This document shows, piece after piece, positions 34,128 to 41,608 of a stretch of DNA of 64,000 nt. The notes under the pieces were generated by a model that ran no database searches, was not told the DNA's origin, and was given only the letters and a program-made list of their open reading frames with translations. The DNA comes from Candidatus Amarobacter glycogenicus (lineage in GTDB: Bacteria > Chloroflexota > Dehalococcoidia > Tepidiformales > Tepidiformaceae), in contig JADJZF010000002.1 in NCBI GenBank assembly GCA_016719395.1, positions 186,001 through 250,000 on the forward strand, written 5' to 3'. How positions within the stretch are numbered: the stretch's first letter is position 1; each line of letters begins with the position of its first letter. The position numbers and the translations under genes are program-made.

Positions 34128-34155
34128 CCGTAACGCGGAGCCTTCTTCGTTACGG
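34128..34155 (+). terminator. Inverted repeat after the DEAD-box gene
   Basis: CCGTAACG (34128-34135) pairs with CGTTACGG (34148-34155) around a 12-base loop, 20 bases after the helicase stop. Without a U-run it is a possible weak terminator. Confidence 0.4.
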
Positions 34156-34164
34156 CCCTACAAC

Positions 34165-34398
34165 TTGGGAAGCCACGGTCCTCGCAGGTACCGCTCCCTC
34201 GTCGAAACGGTCGCCACCTCCTGCGTCCAGCGAATCTGGCGCAGCGAGGATTTGAGCGACGCCGACTTCTACGCGTTCGGCGCCTACCTCAACGCTCGCG
34301 AAGCTTCCGGCCGGCGGCTCCTTGGCACGCATGCTGCGCCCGCTGCGTGCAGCGATACCGTGACCGGCCGCTGCGGGATTCGGCCGCTTCTTCGATAG
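34165..34398 (+). CDS. Possible small hypothetical protein
   Basis: 77 residues from a TTG start. Codons in the first two thirds have G or C at the third position, as in real genes here, and the text D-L-S-D-A-D-F-Y-A-F-G-A-Y-L looks protein-like. There is no homologue I recognise and no ribosome site. It may be a fragment. Otherwise the 34156-34467 gap holds only a TATCTT -10-like hexamer at about 34442. Confidence 0.3.
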   Translation: MGSHGPRRYRSLVETVATSCVQRIWRSEDLSDADFYAFGAYLNAREASGRRLLGTHAAPAACSDTVTGRCGIRPLLR

Positions 34399-34467
34399 CG
34401 CGGGAACCGAAGCCGCCCTCCCGGCGTTCTGGATCGCAGGGTATCTTCGCCCGGGAGCTCAAGCGTT

Positions 34468-36546
34468 ATGCAGGAGTGGGTCACCCCCGACACACTCGGC
34501 GAGCTGGACCGGCGCATCTATGACCTTGCCATCCAGCCGATGCCGCTCGCCGAGATAGCCGTCCGGCTCGGCGTACCCGTGGGTCAGGCAGACGAACGCA
34601 TCCAGCACGTGTGCAGGCGGCTCGGGGTCGACGGCCGGGCGGGACTGCGCGCCGCCGCCGAACTCCCCGCTGTAACTGCGGCCACCCAGGTCCGAAACGG
34701 GAGCGAGGACGAATACGTCATTGGCGCGGAAACGGGCGAACCCGGCCGGAGGCCGCCGAAGCACACGCGCCGGGTAGTGCTGGCAGGTGGGATTGCCACG
34801 CTCGTGATTGCTGGCGGAGCAGCGGCGGTGGCTGTCGCTCGGCGTGGCTCCAGTGGCGGACGTGATCCCGGCGCCAGCGAATCGGGCACTGCGGCCCCTG
34901 CTGGAAGCGCAACTCCCGCCGCCTTCGGCGGCCTTCCCATCCGTCGTGAAGGTGGCCTCGGCGAGACCTACGGGACAGCGACGTGGGTCAACGGCGCCCC
35001 GATCGACTGGCCACACGGGCTCTTCTCGCTCTCCCTGAAAGCTGGCCAGGTCTCCGGGCTCCGCTTCCTCGAAACGGAGCCGCGGGCCGAAGGGGCTTCG
35101 GGGTTCGTGTTGTATGAAACCGGCCCGGGCGGAACCTTGGTCTGGGCTCAACATGGCTCCGGCCGCGGCTACCTTGCCGATCCCCTCATCCTCCAGTCGA
35201 GCTGGTCGTGGCCGCTCGAAAGCCTCCGGTTGGTGGCCGGAGGCGGAGAAGCCCCCAACCGGATGCTGGTCTTCGAGGAACTCATGGAACGGCGCGGCAC
35301 AGGCCGGTTCCACATCTTCGCGCTTCGGCCGGGGTCACCCCTCGAGTCTGGCCCGACCGGGGCGTTCCAGCTCCCTGCTTCGGGCTTCGGCCTCCCTTCG
35401 CTGCTCTCCCGCGATGCCACGCGTCTCGCTATCTGGTCCGGCACTGATTCAACCGACCCCCAGCTCCACCTCATAGACCTCGTACGAGGCGCGATCGTCC
35501 AGAGCAGCCAGAAGATCGAGCCCCATGGAGGTGTGACGGCCCGCCCGCTCCGCCTGGATCGCCTCGATGGCGGGTTCGATGGCTTTCTTGGGCGCTGGCA
35601 GTACCCGGGCGCCGAGCCCCTGCCCTTCGGCCAACTGTTCAACTGGGACGGCGCGTGGGCCGAGGACGGCATGTCACGCGTCCAGGAACTGGATTGGACG
35701 ACGGCCTACTCGCGGGATGGCCTCCGGCGCGTCTCCGAGGTGACCTTGAGGTATGCCCCTATGCAGGGTGTCGATAGCGCCCGGGAGTACTGGACCGCCG
35801 TGTCGTCGTTCGGCTCCGGCCAGGCCGACCCGGAATGGTCCATGCTCTCCGCGTCGATCGGCTACAGCGACGGAACGCCGGCCAACCCATGGCTCGCGGA
35901 TGGCTCTGGATTCGTCGCCATGGTCCGCGGGCCCGAACCTGAGGGAGACGCATCGGACGCCTACGAATACGCGATCATCTCGGCCGATGGCCGCACCGTG
36001 ACTCGCATCCCACTGCCAGCCGTCCCCGGCGAGTCGGTCCCCTGGTTCCGCAGAAACGCGATGCGCTCGCCCTCGCCCTGCCCATTTGATGCCAACCTCA
36101 TCGCTTTTGGTCGCCTGCAGGTCTACATCCGCCGCACCGGCCAATGGCTCAGTGCCACCGTCGCGACTCCTGATGGCCCCGACCACCTCGATCCCTGGGC
36201 GTCCGGGCCGGGAGACATGGTGTTCGCGCTCCCCCACGGCGGCCATGGGGGGGCGTCGCCGCCGATCTTGCTGAACCTGAAGCGCGTATCCGGCGCCCCC
36301 CCAGCGAGCTTTCGCTTCGTTGTCGCTCGTACCGGCGATGGCCTGAACGTTCGTGCCGGCCCTTCCCGGGGTACATCCGTCCTGGCGCTGCTTCGCGATG
36401 GCGATGTCGTCGAGCTCGCAACCGACCTGAAATTCGAAGAAGGCCTGCGGAGCGCCCAGCAGCGGCGCGACGCAACCTGGCTCTTCATCAGGACGCCGGC
36501 CGGCGCGTCTGGCTGGGTTTCAGCCGCTTACCTCGATTGGGCCTGA
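34468..36546 (+). CDS. HTH-transmembrane-extracellular domain-SH3 protein
   Basis: 692 residues. Residues about 8-60 (L-D-R-R-I-Y-D-L-A...P-L-A-E-I-A-V-R-L-G-V-P-V-G-Q-A) are a LuxR/sigma-region-4-like helix-turn-helix. A basic stretch and one membrane helix (V-V-L-A-G-G-I-A-T-L-V-I-A-G-G-A-A-A-V-A) at about 107-126 come next, then a Ser/Gly/Ala linker. About 470 residues of a likely beta-propeller follow, ending in an SH3b domain (L-N-V-R-A-G-P-S near 625, G-W-V-S-A-A-Y-L at the end). It looks like a one-piece membrane sensor-regulator or a wall-binding protein with a vestigial HTH. No named family. Confidence 0.7.
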   Translation: MQEWVTPDTLGELDRRIYDLAIQPMPLAEIAVRLGVPVGQADERIQHVCRRLGVDGRAGLRAAAELPAVTAATQVRNGSEDEYVIGAETGEPGRRPPKHTRRVVLAGGIATLVIAGGAAAVAVARRGSSGGRDPGASESGTAAPAGSATPAAFGGLPIRREGGLGETYGTATWVNGAPIDWPHGLFSLSLKAGQVSGLRFLETEPRAEGASGFVLYETGPGGTLVWAQHGSGRGYLADPLILQSSWSWPLESLRLVAGGGEAPNRMLVFEELMERRGTGRFHIFALRPGSPLESGPTGAFQLPASGFGLPSLLSRDATRLAIWSGTDSTDPQLHLIDLVRGAIVQSSQKIEPHGGVTARPLRLDRLDGGFDGFLGRWQYPGAEPLPFGQLFNWDGAWAEDGMSRVQELDWTTAYSRDGLRRVSEVTLRYAPMQGVDSAREYWTAVSSFGSGQADPEWSMLSASIGYSDGTPANPWLADGSGFVAMVRGPEPEGDASDAYEYAIISADGRTVTRIPLPAVPGESVPWFRRNAMRSPSPCPFDANLIAFGRLQVYIRRTGQWLSATVATPDGPDHLDPWASGPGDMVFALPHGGHGGASPPILLNLKRVSGAPPASFRFVVARTGDGLNVRAGPSRGTSVLALLRDGDVVELATDLKFEEGLRSAQQRRDATWLFIRTPAGASGWVSAAYLDWA

Positions 36547-36581
36547 CCGGAGACGCTACCTGGAGTCCCGGTGGCGCGTTT

Positions 36582-37334
36582 CTACATAACACCGTTCCTG
36601 AGCACGCCCGCCCCGGTTACCTCGATCTCGACGCTGTCGCCAGTGTTGATCCGCGGCGGTTCGCCCGGCGTCCCCGTGTAGATAATGTCGCCGGGCAGCA
36701 GCGTCATCACACTGCTCACGTACCGGACGATCTCGGGGATATCCCGGATCAGTTCGGTCGCTCCGCCGTGCTGCACCTGGATACCATTTACCCGGGTCGC
36801 CACTTCGAGCGTCGGGTAGTCGATCCCGGTCACGATCGTCGGCCCGAAAAGCCCGAACGTGTCACTGCCCTTCGCCCGCCACCATTGGCCGTCCGAACGT
36901 TGCCAGGCGCGTTCGCTCACGTCGTTCCCGGCCGTGTAGCCGAAGATCCCGCCGAGGGCTTCTTCGCGCGTAGCGTTCTTCAGCTTCCGTCCGATAACGA
37001 TGACGATTTCGCCCTCCGGTTCGACGTGCGTCGCTCCCGTCGGCAACAGGATGTCGTCGCCGGGGCCGGCGATGCTCGAAAGCGGCTTGAAGAAGAGCGT
37101 CGGCGGATCGGGCACCGGCCTCCCGTTCAGGTGGCTCGAATAGTTCAGGCCGACGCAGACGATCGAGCGCGGCTCGCAGGGTGGGAGGAGCCGCACAGCC
37201 TCGAGAGCGAGCCGCTCGCCCGTGGCCGTCGCGCTCGCCCAGAATGGCTCCTCGATGACGCGGATGCTCTGGCCTTCGACCTGTCCAGCCCCTCGCGATC
37301 CGTCCTTGCGTTCGAAACGTACGTAGTTCGCCAT
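36582..37334 (-). CDS. Fumarylacetoacetate hydrolase family protein
   Basis: 250 residues of the FAH fold. G-L-N-Y-S-S-H-L, L-F-F-K-P-L-S-S, the metal-site E-P-E-G-E-I-V-I-V-I-G, G-Y-T-A-G-N-D-V-S-E-R and L-L-P-G-D-I-I-Y-T-G-T-P-G are all present. Members split C-C bonds or decarboxylate or isomerise in aromatic degradation (for example 2-hydroxyhepta-2,4-diene-dioate isomerase). The ATG at 37334 begins M-A-N-Y-V-R-F; the longer open frame is not conserved. Confidence 0.92.
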   Translation of the reverse strand: MANYVRFERKDGSRGAGQVEGQSIRVIEEPFWASATATGERLALEAVRLLPPCEPRSIVCVGLNYSSHLNGRPVPDPPTLFFKPLSSIAGPGDDILLPTGATHVEPEGEIVIVIGRKLKNATREEALGGIFGYTAGNDVSERAWQRSDGQWWRAKGSDTFGLFGPTIVTGIDYPTLEVATRVNGIQVQHGGATELIRDIPEIVRYVSSVMTLLPGDIIYTGTPGEPPRINTGDSVEIEVTGAGVLRNGVM

Positions 37335-37428
37335 CGTTTGCCCCCGATCCTGGTCTGTGTCGCGGGAGTCTACTGGACACGGTGGATAGAGTCGTTTCCA
37401 ATTCGCCCACCACGCAACGGAGGCACAC

Positions 37429-37854
37429 ATGCCAGGGAAGATGACCCAGGACGAGGTAAACGCCTTTCTCGATAGCCGTCCCGGCTGGATCGCTCTCACA
37501 ACCATGAGCGCAGACGGCTTTCCCCACTCCGTCCCGATCGGCTACTTCCGCGTCGGTGGCGACATCTACATCGGATGCCGCGCCGGCACCCAGAAGTTGA
37601 AGAACATCGACCGCAACCCGAAGGTCTCGCTCATGCTCGAAGCCGGCAGCACCATGCAGGACATCAAGGGCGTCTGCATCCAGGGCGAGGCCGATGTCAT
37701 TCTCGACCCGGCCCGCCAGCTTCCCCTCCTTCGGGAGTCCATGCGCCGCCGCGGCACTCCCGCCGATCAGCTCCCGGCGGAGGCTCGGCCGGGCTCGGCC
37801 TTCATCCACATCGTGCCCAAGAAGGTAATCTCCTGGGACTACGCGAAGGGCTAG
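37429..37854 (+). CDS. PPOX-class flavin/F420-binding protein
   Basis: 141 residues, split beta-barrel fold. M-T-Q-D-E-V-N-A-F-L, then G-W-I-A-L-T-T-M-S-A-D-G-F-P-H-S-V-P-I-G-Y, the typical first half of PPOX/DDN-related oxidoreductases, and K-L-K-N-I-D-R-N-P-K-V-S-L-M-L near 65. It likely binds FMN or F420 and reduces a small substrate. A GGAGG ribosome site precedes the ATG. The stop is 2 bases before the next gene, so the two are co-transcribed. Confidence 0.85.
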   Translation: MPGKMTQDEVNAFLDSRPGWIALTTMSADGFPHSVPIGYFRVGGDIYIGCRAGTQKLKNIDRNPKVSLMLEAGSTMQDIKGVCIQGEADVILDPARQLPLLRESMRRRGTPADQLPAEARPGSAFIHIVPKKVISWDYAKG

Positions 37855-37856
37855 CC

Positions 37857-38618
37857 ATGAATATCGTGGACCGTGCCGACGAGAGTTACTTCCAGGCCTG
37901 GCGCGCCTTCGGCAGGTGCGCGGCCGGAGGGGCGGTGCGCGAGTCCTCTGGCCTGCTCTGCGTTTCCAGTGGCCTGCCGGTTGCGTTCATGAACCTCGCA
38001 TTCGTGACGCGCCCGCTCAGCGCCCCGGAGGACCAGATCGCTTCGGCCATGGCATTCTTCGATTCACGTCGCGAACCCTTCATCGTGCGCATCCGCGAGG
38101 GTCTTGACCGCGCGAGCGAGGCAGCCTGCGAACGCCTTGGCATGCCCTACAGCGATACCGTCCCGGGTATGGCTTCTACCAGCATGAGCGTCCCGGCGCC
38201 GCCCGCCGGCCTCGATATCCGCCTCGTCGATAGCGGCATGGCCCTCCATGACTTCCGTGCCGTGATCTCCGCCGGCTACGGGATCCCCCTGGCGATGGTC
38301 GAGGCTTTCGTGACGGCGGACCTCACGCGCGCCCCGGAGGTCGAGAGCTACGTCGGCTACCTCAACGGTCTCCCCGCGGCCAGCTCTACGCTGGTCTTCG
38401 GCGGACGCGTGGCCGGGATCCACAACGTCGCGACGGCGCCGGAGTTCCGAAAGCGCGGCTTCGGCGAAGCGATGACCTGGCACGGCATCGAACGCGGCGC
38501 CGCCTGCGGCTGCGACATGGCCGCGCTCCAGTCTTCGGAGATGGGCCAGCCTATCTACGAGCGCATGGGGTTCCGCACGGTTTCGCCCTACCGGACGTTT
38601 CATCGCCCGGGTGTCTAG
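37857..38618 (+). CDS. GNAT-family N-acetyltransferase
   Basis: 253 residues. The C-terminal half has the acetyl-CoA loop: A-G-I-H-N-V-A-T-A-P-E-F-R-K-R-G-F-G-E-A-M (motif A, Q/RxxGxG/A) and Y-E-R-M-G-F-R-T-V-S-P-Y at the end. The N-terminal half is a second, degenerate GNAT-like part, as in two-domain members. The acceptor is unknown. The ATG at 37857 lies just after the PPOX gene's TAG. Confidence 0.85.
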   Translation: MNIVDRADESYFQAWRAFGRCAAGGAVRESSGLLCVSSGLPVAFMNLAFVTRPLSAPEDQIASAMAFFDSRREPFIVRIREGLDRASEAACERLGMPYSDTVPGMASTSMSVPAPPAGLDIRLVDSGMALHDFRAVISAGYGIPLAMVEAFVTADLTRAPEVESYVGYLNGLPAASSTLVFGGRVAGIHNVATAPEFRKRGFGEAMTWHGIERGAACGCDMAALQSSEMGQPIYERMGFRTVSPYRTFHRPGV

Positions 38619-38625
38619 CGGCCGC

Positions 38626-39330
38626 TCAGTGGCTGGCGATGAGCTGGTCGAGCGCCGTCACCAGCTCCGAAACAGAGTGGACCTCCGCGTCCGGGACCTC
38701 CTGGAGCGACCGGGGTTGCTGTTCCATGTGCCTCCCGGTGCGGAAGAGGACCGTCGCCATGCCCAGTGCACGGGCCGGGAAGATGTCGTTGTCGATCCGG
38801 TCCCCAACCATGACGCACTCGTCCGGGGCGACGCCCAGGTCTTCGCACGCCCGAAGAAACAGCCGCGTATCCGGCTTCCGGTAACCGTGGTGTCCGCTGA
38901 CGTCTCGGTGGGAGAAGTACCGGCCCAGCCCCAACCGGTCCAGGTCGTCGAGGGCCTGGGCCGGTTGGTTGGCGGCCAGCCCAAGAAGCACTCCTCGCTG
39001 GTGAAGGCTCGTCAGCAGCGCCTCGATACCTGGTCGAAGCTCGAGCCCACCCCTGGTTTCGCGACGCTCCACCGACGACTCCGCAAACAGCCGCTGGGCC
39101 TCACGGGCGCGCAACCGGTCTCCCCGGCAGAGCCGCCAGAGTATGGCCGCGTACGCATCCGGGGCGTAGGACTGGACGGCCCAGGTGTTCGCGGCCTCGA
39201 AGGCCGCTTCGCTCGCGTTCACACCGACGGAGAGCAGCGCGCGGATCAGGTGCGCATCGACCAGGGCCTCGTGGAGCACCTCGGTATCAATCGGGCCGCC
39301 GACGTCGAAGAGGACAGCGCGCACGCTCAT
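38626..39330 (-). CDS. HAD-superfamily hydrolase
   Basis: 234 residues. Motif I is altered: V-L-F-D-V-G-G-P-I-D, where the usual second Asp (DxD) is Gly, as in members with lost or changed phosphatase activity. Motif II A-N-Q and motif III K-P are at H-G-Y-R-K-P-D-T, and motif IV G-D-R-I-D-N-D is intact. An alpha-helical cap lies between. The start at 39330 is M-S-V-R-A-V-L-F-D. It converges on the GNAT gene. Confidence 0.85.
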   Translation of the reverse strand: MSVRAVLFDVGGPIDTEVLHEALVDAHLIRALLSVGVNASEAAFEAANTWAVQSYAPDAYAAILWRLCRGDRLRAREAQRLFAESSVERRETRGGLELRPGIEALLTSLHQRGVLLGLAANQPAQALDDLDRLGLGRYFSHRDVSGHHGYRKPDTRLFLRACEDLGVAPDECVMVGDRIDNDIFPARALGMATVLFRTGRHMEQQPRSLQEVPDAEVHSVSELVTALDQLIASH

Positions 39331-39433
39331 CGGGGCGAGTGATCTGGCGGTGATGTCTGCGTGGATGTCGCTGGCCCGGAAGGCGTGGTCGGCCGGTTGT
39401 CGCGTGAAGAGGACGCGGGCCTCGAAGGCCCGG

Positions 39434-39520
39434 TCACGGCTGCGCTCGCTGCGCCCGCACCGGCTCTCCGCCCAAGTAGGAGTCGCCCAAGCCTGGGAGC
39501 CGGGGCTCAGTTCGAGGCAT
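39434..39520 (-). CDS. Possible leaderless 28-residue ORF upstream of HAD gene
   Basis: An ATG at 39520 lies 6 bases after TAGAAT (39532-39527 on the minus strand), the arrangement seen for leaderless genes in this window. The frame runs 28 codons to TGA at 39434. It may be a leader peptide or simply mark the transcription start of the HAD gene 100 bases further on. The rest of 39331-39603 has no gene. Confidence 0.25.
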   Translation of the reverse strand: MPRTEPRLPGLGDSYLGGEPVRAQRAQP

Positions 39521-39590
39521 GCCGCGATTCTACAGCACGCCCCGGCGGCACCACCGCGATCGCGCGGCGCGTTCGTACTGGCGGCGCTGC

Positions 39591-39596
39591 TACCCT
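39591..39596 (+). promoter_or_regulatory. -10 element of leaderless galK
   Basis: TACCCT lies 7 bases before the GTG at 39604. It is the same hexamer as before the alpha-galactosidase gene at 41609. Confidence 0.55.
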
Positions 39597-39603
39597 GAGG
39601 ACT

Positions 39604-40848
39604 GTGGTTTCCGCAGAAAGCATCCGCGCAGGTTTCGGTGGCCGTTTCGGCTGCGAACCCTCGGTCGTCGTGCGTGCGCCCGGCAGGGTAAACCTGATCG
39701 GCGAGCACACCGACTACTGCGGCCTGCCGGTGCTCCCAATCGCCATCGACAGGGCCACATTCATCGCAGCGGCGCCCACCGCCGACGGTATCCTGCGAGC
39801 GACTTCGGCGGCGTTCCCGGCGCAGGCGGAGATCGCCCGGTCGGCGCCTCGTCACCAGTCCGAGCCGTGGCATCAGTACCTCTCCGGTGCCCTCCATGAA
39901 CTTGCGGCCGTGGCTCCCGGAAGGGGCGCGAACCTGTTCATCGATGGCGACCTGCCGGCCGGCGGTGGGCTCAGTTCCTCGAGCGCACTCACCGTTGGAG
40001 TGATCTCGGCACTCGCGGCAGCCTGGGGCAGCCCCCTCGAACCTGTCGAGGCGGCGCGGCTCGCGACCACGGCCGAGCGCCATGCCGGCGCAGAGACCGG
40101 CGGTATGGACCAGCAGGCGATCGCCCTTGGCCGAGCCGGAAACGCCCTTCGCATCGAGTTCCTCCCACCGGCGGTCCGCTACGTGCCGCTGCCCGAAGGC
40201 CTCGCGTTCGTTGTTGCATATTCCGGCCAGGATGCCCCGAAGGGCGGCTCCGTGCGTGATGCCTACAACGAGCGCGTGGTCGGCACCCGCATCGCCGCCC
40301 TCATGCTGGCGGACATGCTGGGCGTGGAGCTCGAAGGCACGCCACTCCTCGGCAACGTGGCCGGCATCGACGCCGCCGGCGTGATGGTTGTCGAGTTGCC
40401 CGACCAGATGGCTCCACGGAACGCCGCGAACGCCGTCGAGGCGAACGTCGAACGCATCATCCAGTTCGCCACCAGCCATTTCGATTCCGCCCGCAAGGTG
40501 CCGGTGAAGCGGTATGCGCAGCACGTGCTTTCCGAGGCCGAGCGCGTCGATGCTGCCGAAGTAGCCCTCGCCGCGGGAGACCTCAAGACGTTTGGCAGGC
40601 TCTTGAACGAATCCCACGACAGTCTCCGCAACGACTGTCGCTGCAGCACTCCGGCGCTGGACAAGGTGGCCGCGGCGATGCGCAAGTCCGGGGCGTTCGG
40701 CGCACGGCTGACGGGCGCCGGTTTCGGCGGTTACGCCGTCGCCGCCTGTCCGCCGGCAAAGGTACCGGCGGTGGTCGAAGCCGCGGTCGCCGCCACCGGC
40801 GGGCCGGCATTCGAAGTGACGGCCTCGGACGGGCTCTCGTTCGCATGA
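39604..40848 (+). CDS. galK: Galactokinase
   Basis: 414 residues, GHMP kinase. The galactokinase signature R-V-N-L-I-G-E-H-T-D-Y sits at about residue 25, the ATP loop L-P-A-G-G-G-L-S-S-S-S-A-L at about 125, the catalytic region G-M-D-Q-Q-A-I, and motif 3 G-A-R-L-T-G-A-G-F-G-G near the C-terminus. It makes galactose-1-phosphate. The GTG at 39604 is supported by the -10 just upstream; the longer open frame is non-coding. The stop overlaps the start of the nucleotidyltransferase (ATGA). Confidence 0.95.
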   Translation: MVSAESIRAGFGGRFGCEPSVVVRAPGRVNLIGEHTDYCGLPVLPIAIDRATFIAAAPTADGILRATSAAFPAQAEIARSAPRHQSEPWHQYLSGALHELAAVAPGRGANLFIDGDLPAGGGLSSSSALTVGVISALAAAWGSPLEPVEAARLATTAERHAGAETGGMDQQAIALGRAGNALRIEFLPPAVRYVPLPEGLAFVVAYSGQDAPKGGSVRDAYNERVVGTRIAALMLADMLGVELEGTPLLGNVAGIDAAGVMVVELPDQMAPRNAANAVEANVERIIQFATSHFDSARKVPVKRYAQHVLSEAERVDAAEVALAAGDLKTFGRLLNESHDSLRNDCRCSTPALDKVAAAMRKSGAFGARLTGAGFGGYAVAACPPAKVPAVVEAAVAATGGPAFEVTASDGLSFA

Positions 40849-41570
40849 ACGCGGTCACCTCCGCCGTCTTGCTCGCTGCAGGGCGGGGCGCCCGGCTTGG
40901 CCCACTCACACAGGACTTCCCGAAGGCCATGCTCGAAGTCGGCGGCCAACCGATGCTGCACTGGATCATCGGCGGCCTCGCGAATGCCGGAGTCGATCGA
41001 TTCACGATTGGTTCCGGCCACGCCGCCGAATCCCTCGAACAGGCCACCGGCGACGGCCGTCGCTGGGGTGTCCACATCCGCTATGTCCGCCAGGCGGTGC
41101 TCGATGGCACCGCGCGGGCACTGGCTCTCGCCCGGTCCGATGTCGGCGACTCGTCTTTCTTCGTGGGCTGGGGCGATATCGTCGTCGATGCCGCGAACTA
41201 CGGTCGCGTCATCGCTGCGGCCGGTCCTACGGGAGCCTCCCTGGCCGTGAACGAGGTCGATGACCCCCACGCCGGAGCCGCGGTGGAGGTCGATGATGAC
41301 TGGGCGGTCACCCGGATCGTCGAGAAGCCTCCGAAAGGAACGTCGACCACGTGCTGGAACAACGCCGGGCTCGTCGTCCTGCCGCCGGAGATATGGGGTT
41401 TCGTCGAGGCCCTGGAGCCTTCGTCACGCGGTGAGTACGAACTCCCGGGCGCAATTGCGGCGTTCATCGCCGCGGGCGGCCGAATCCGTGCCGTGCCCAT
41501 CGCAGGGCCGTGGTTCGATGCGGGGACGCCGGAGAGCCTGGCCGCAGCGCGGCTGCACTTCGGCGGCTGA
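40845..41570 (+). CDS. Sugar nucleotidyltransferase
   Basis: 241 residues. The N-terminal motif is A-V-L-L-A-A-G-R-G-A-R-L-G-P-L-T...F-P-K-A-M-L-E-V (G-x-G-T/A-R-x9-P-K) of NTP-transferases; G-W-G-D-I-V-V-D is the metal-site Asp and G-P-W-F-D-A-G-T-P-E the C-terminal motif. It joins a sugar-1-phosphate to a nucleotide. Coupled by a 4-base overlap to galK and next to alpha-galactosidase, it could activate galactose-1-phosphate directly (inference); no galT is seen. Confidence 0.88.
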   Translation: MNAVTSAVLLAAGRGARLGPLTQDFPKAMLEVGGQPMLHWIIGGLANAGVDRFTIGSGHAAESLEQATGDGRRWGVHIRYVRQAVLDGTARALALARSDVGDSSFFVGWGDIVVDAANYGRVIAAAGPTGASLAVNEVDDPHAGAAVEVDDDWAVTRIVEKPPKGTSTTCWNNAGLVVLPPEIWGFVEALEPSSRGEYELPGAIAAFIAAGGRIRAVPIAGPWFDAGTPESLAAARLHFGG

Positions 41571-41594
41571 AGCGTCCGTTGCCCCTGCAGCCTG

Positions 41595-41600
41595 TACCCT
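41595..41600 (+). promoter_or_regulatory. -10 element of leaderless alpha-galactosidase gene
   Basis: TACCCT lies 8 bases before the ATG at 41609. Confidence 0.5.
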
Positions 41601-41608
41601 GTCCCTGC

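Noticed and set aside
34150..34332. 60-codon minus-strand ORF after the DEAD-box gene
   Set aside because: No ribosome site, -10 or protein-like pattern; the plus strand frame looks more coding.
38626..40617. 663-codon minus-strand frame covering HAD and galK
   Set aside because: Only the last 234 codons code (HAD); the rest is antisense to galK.
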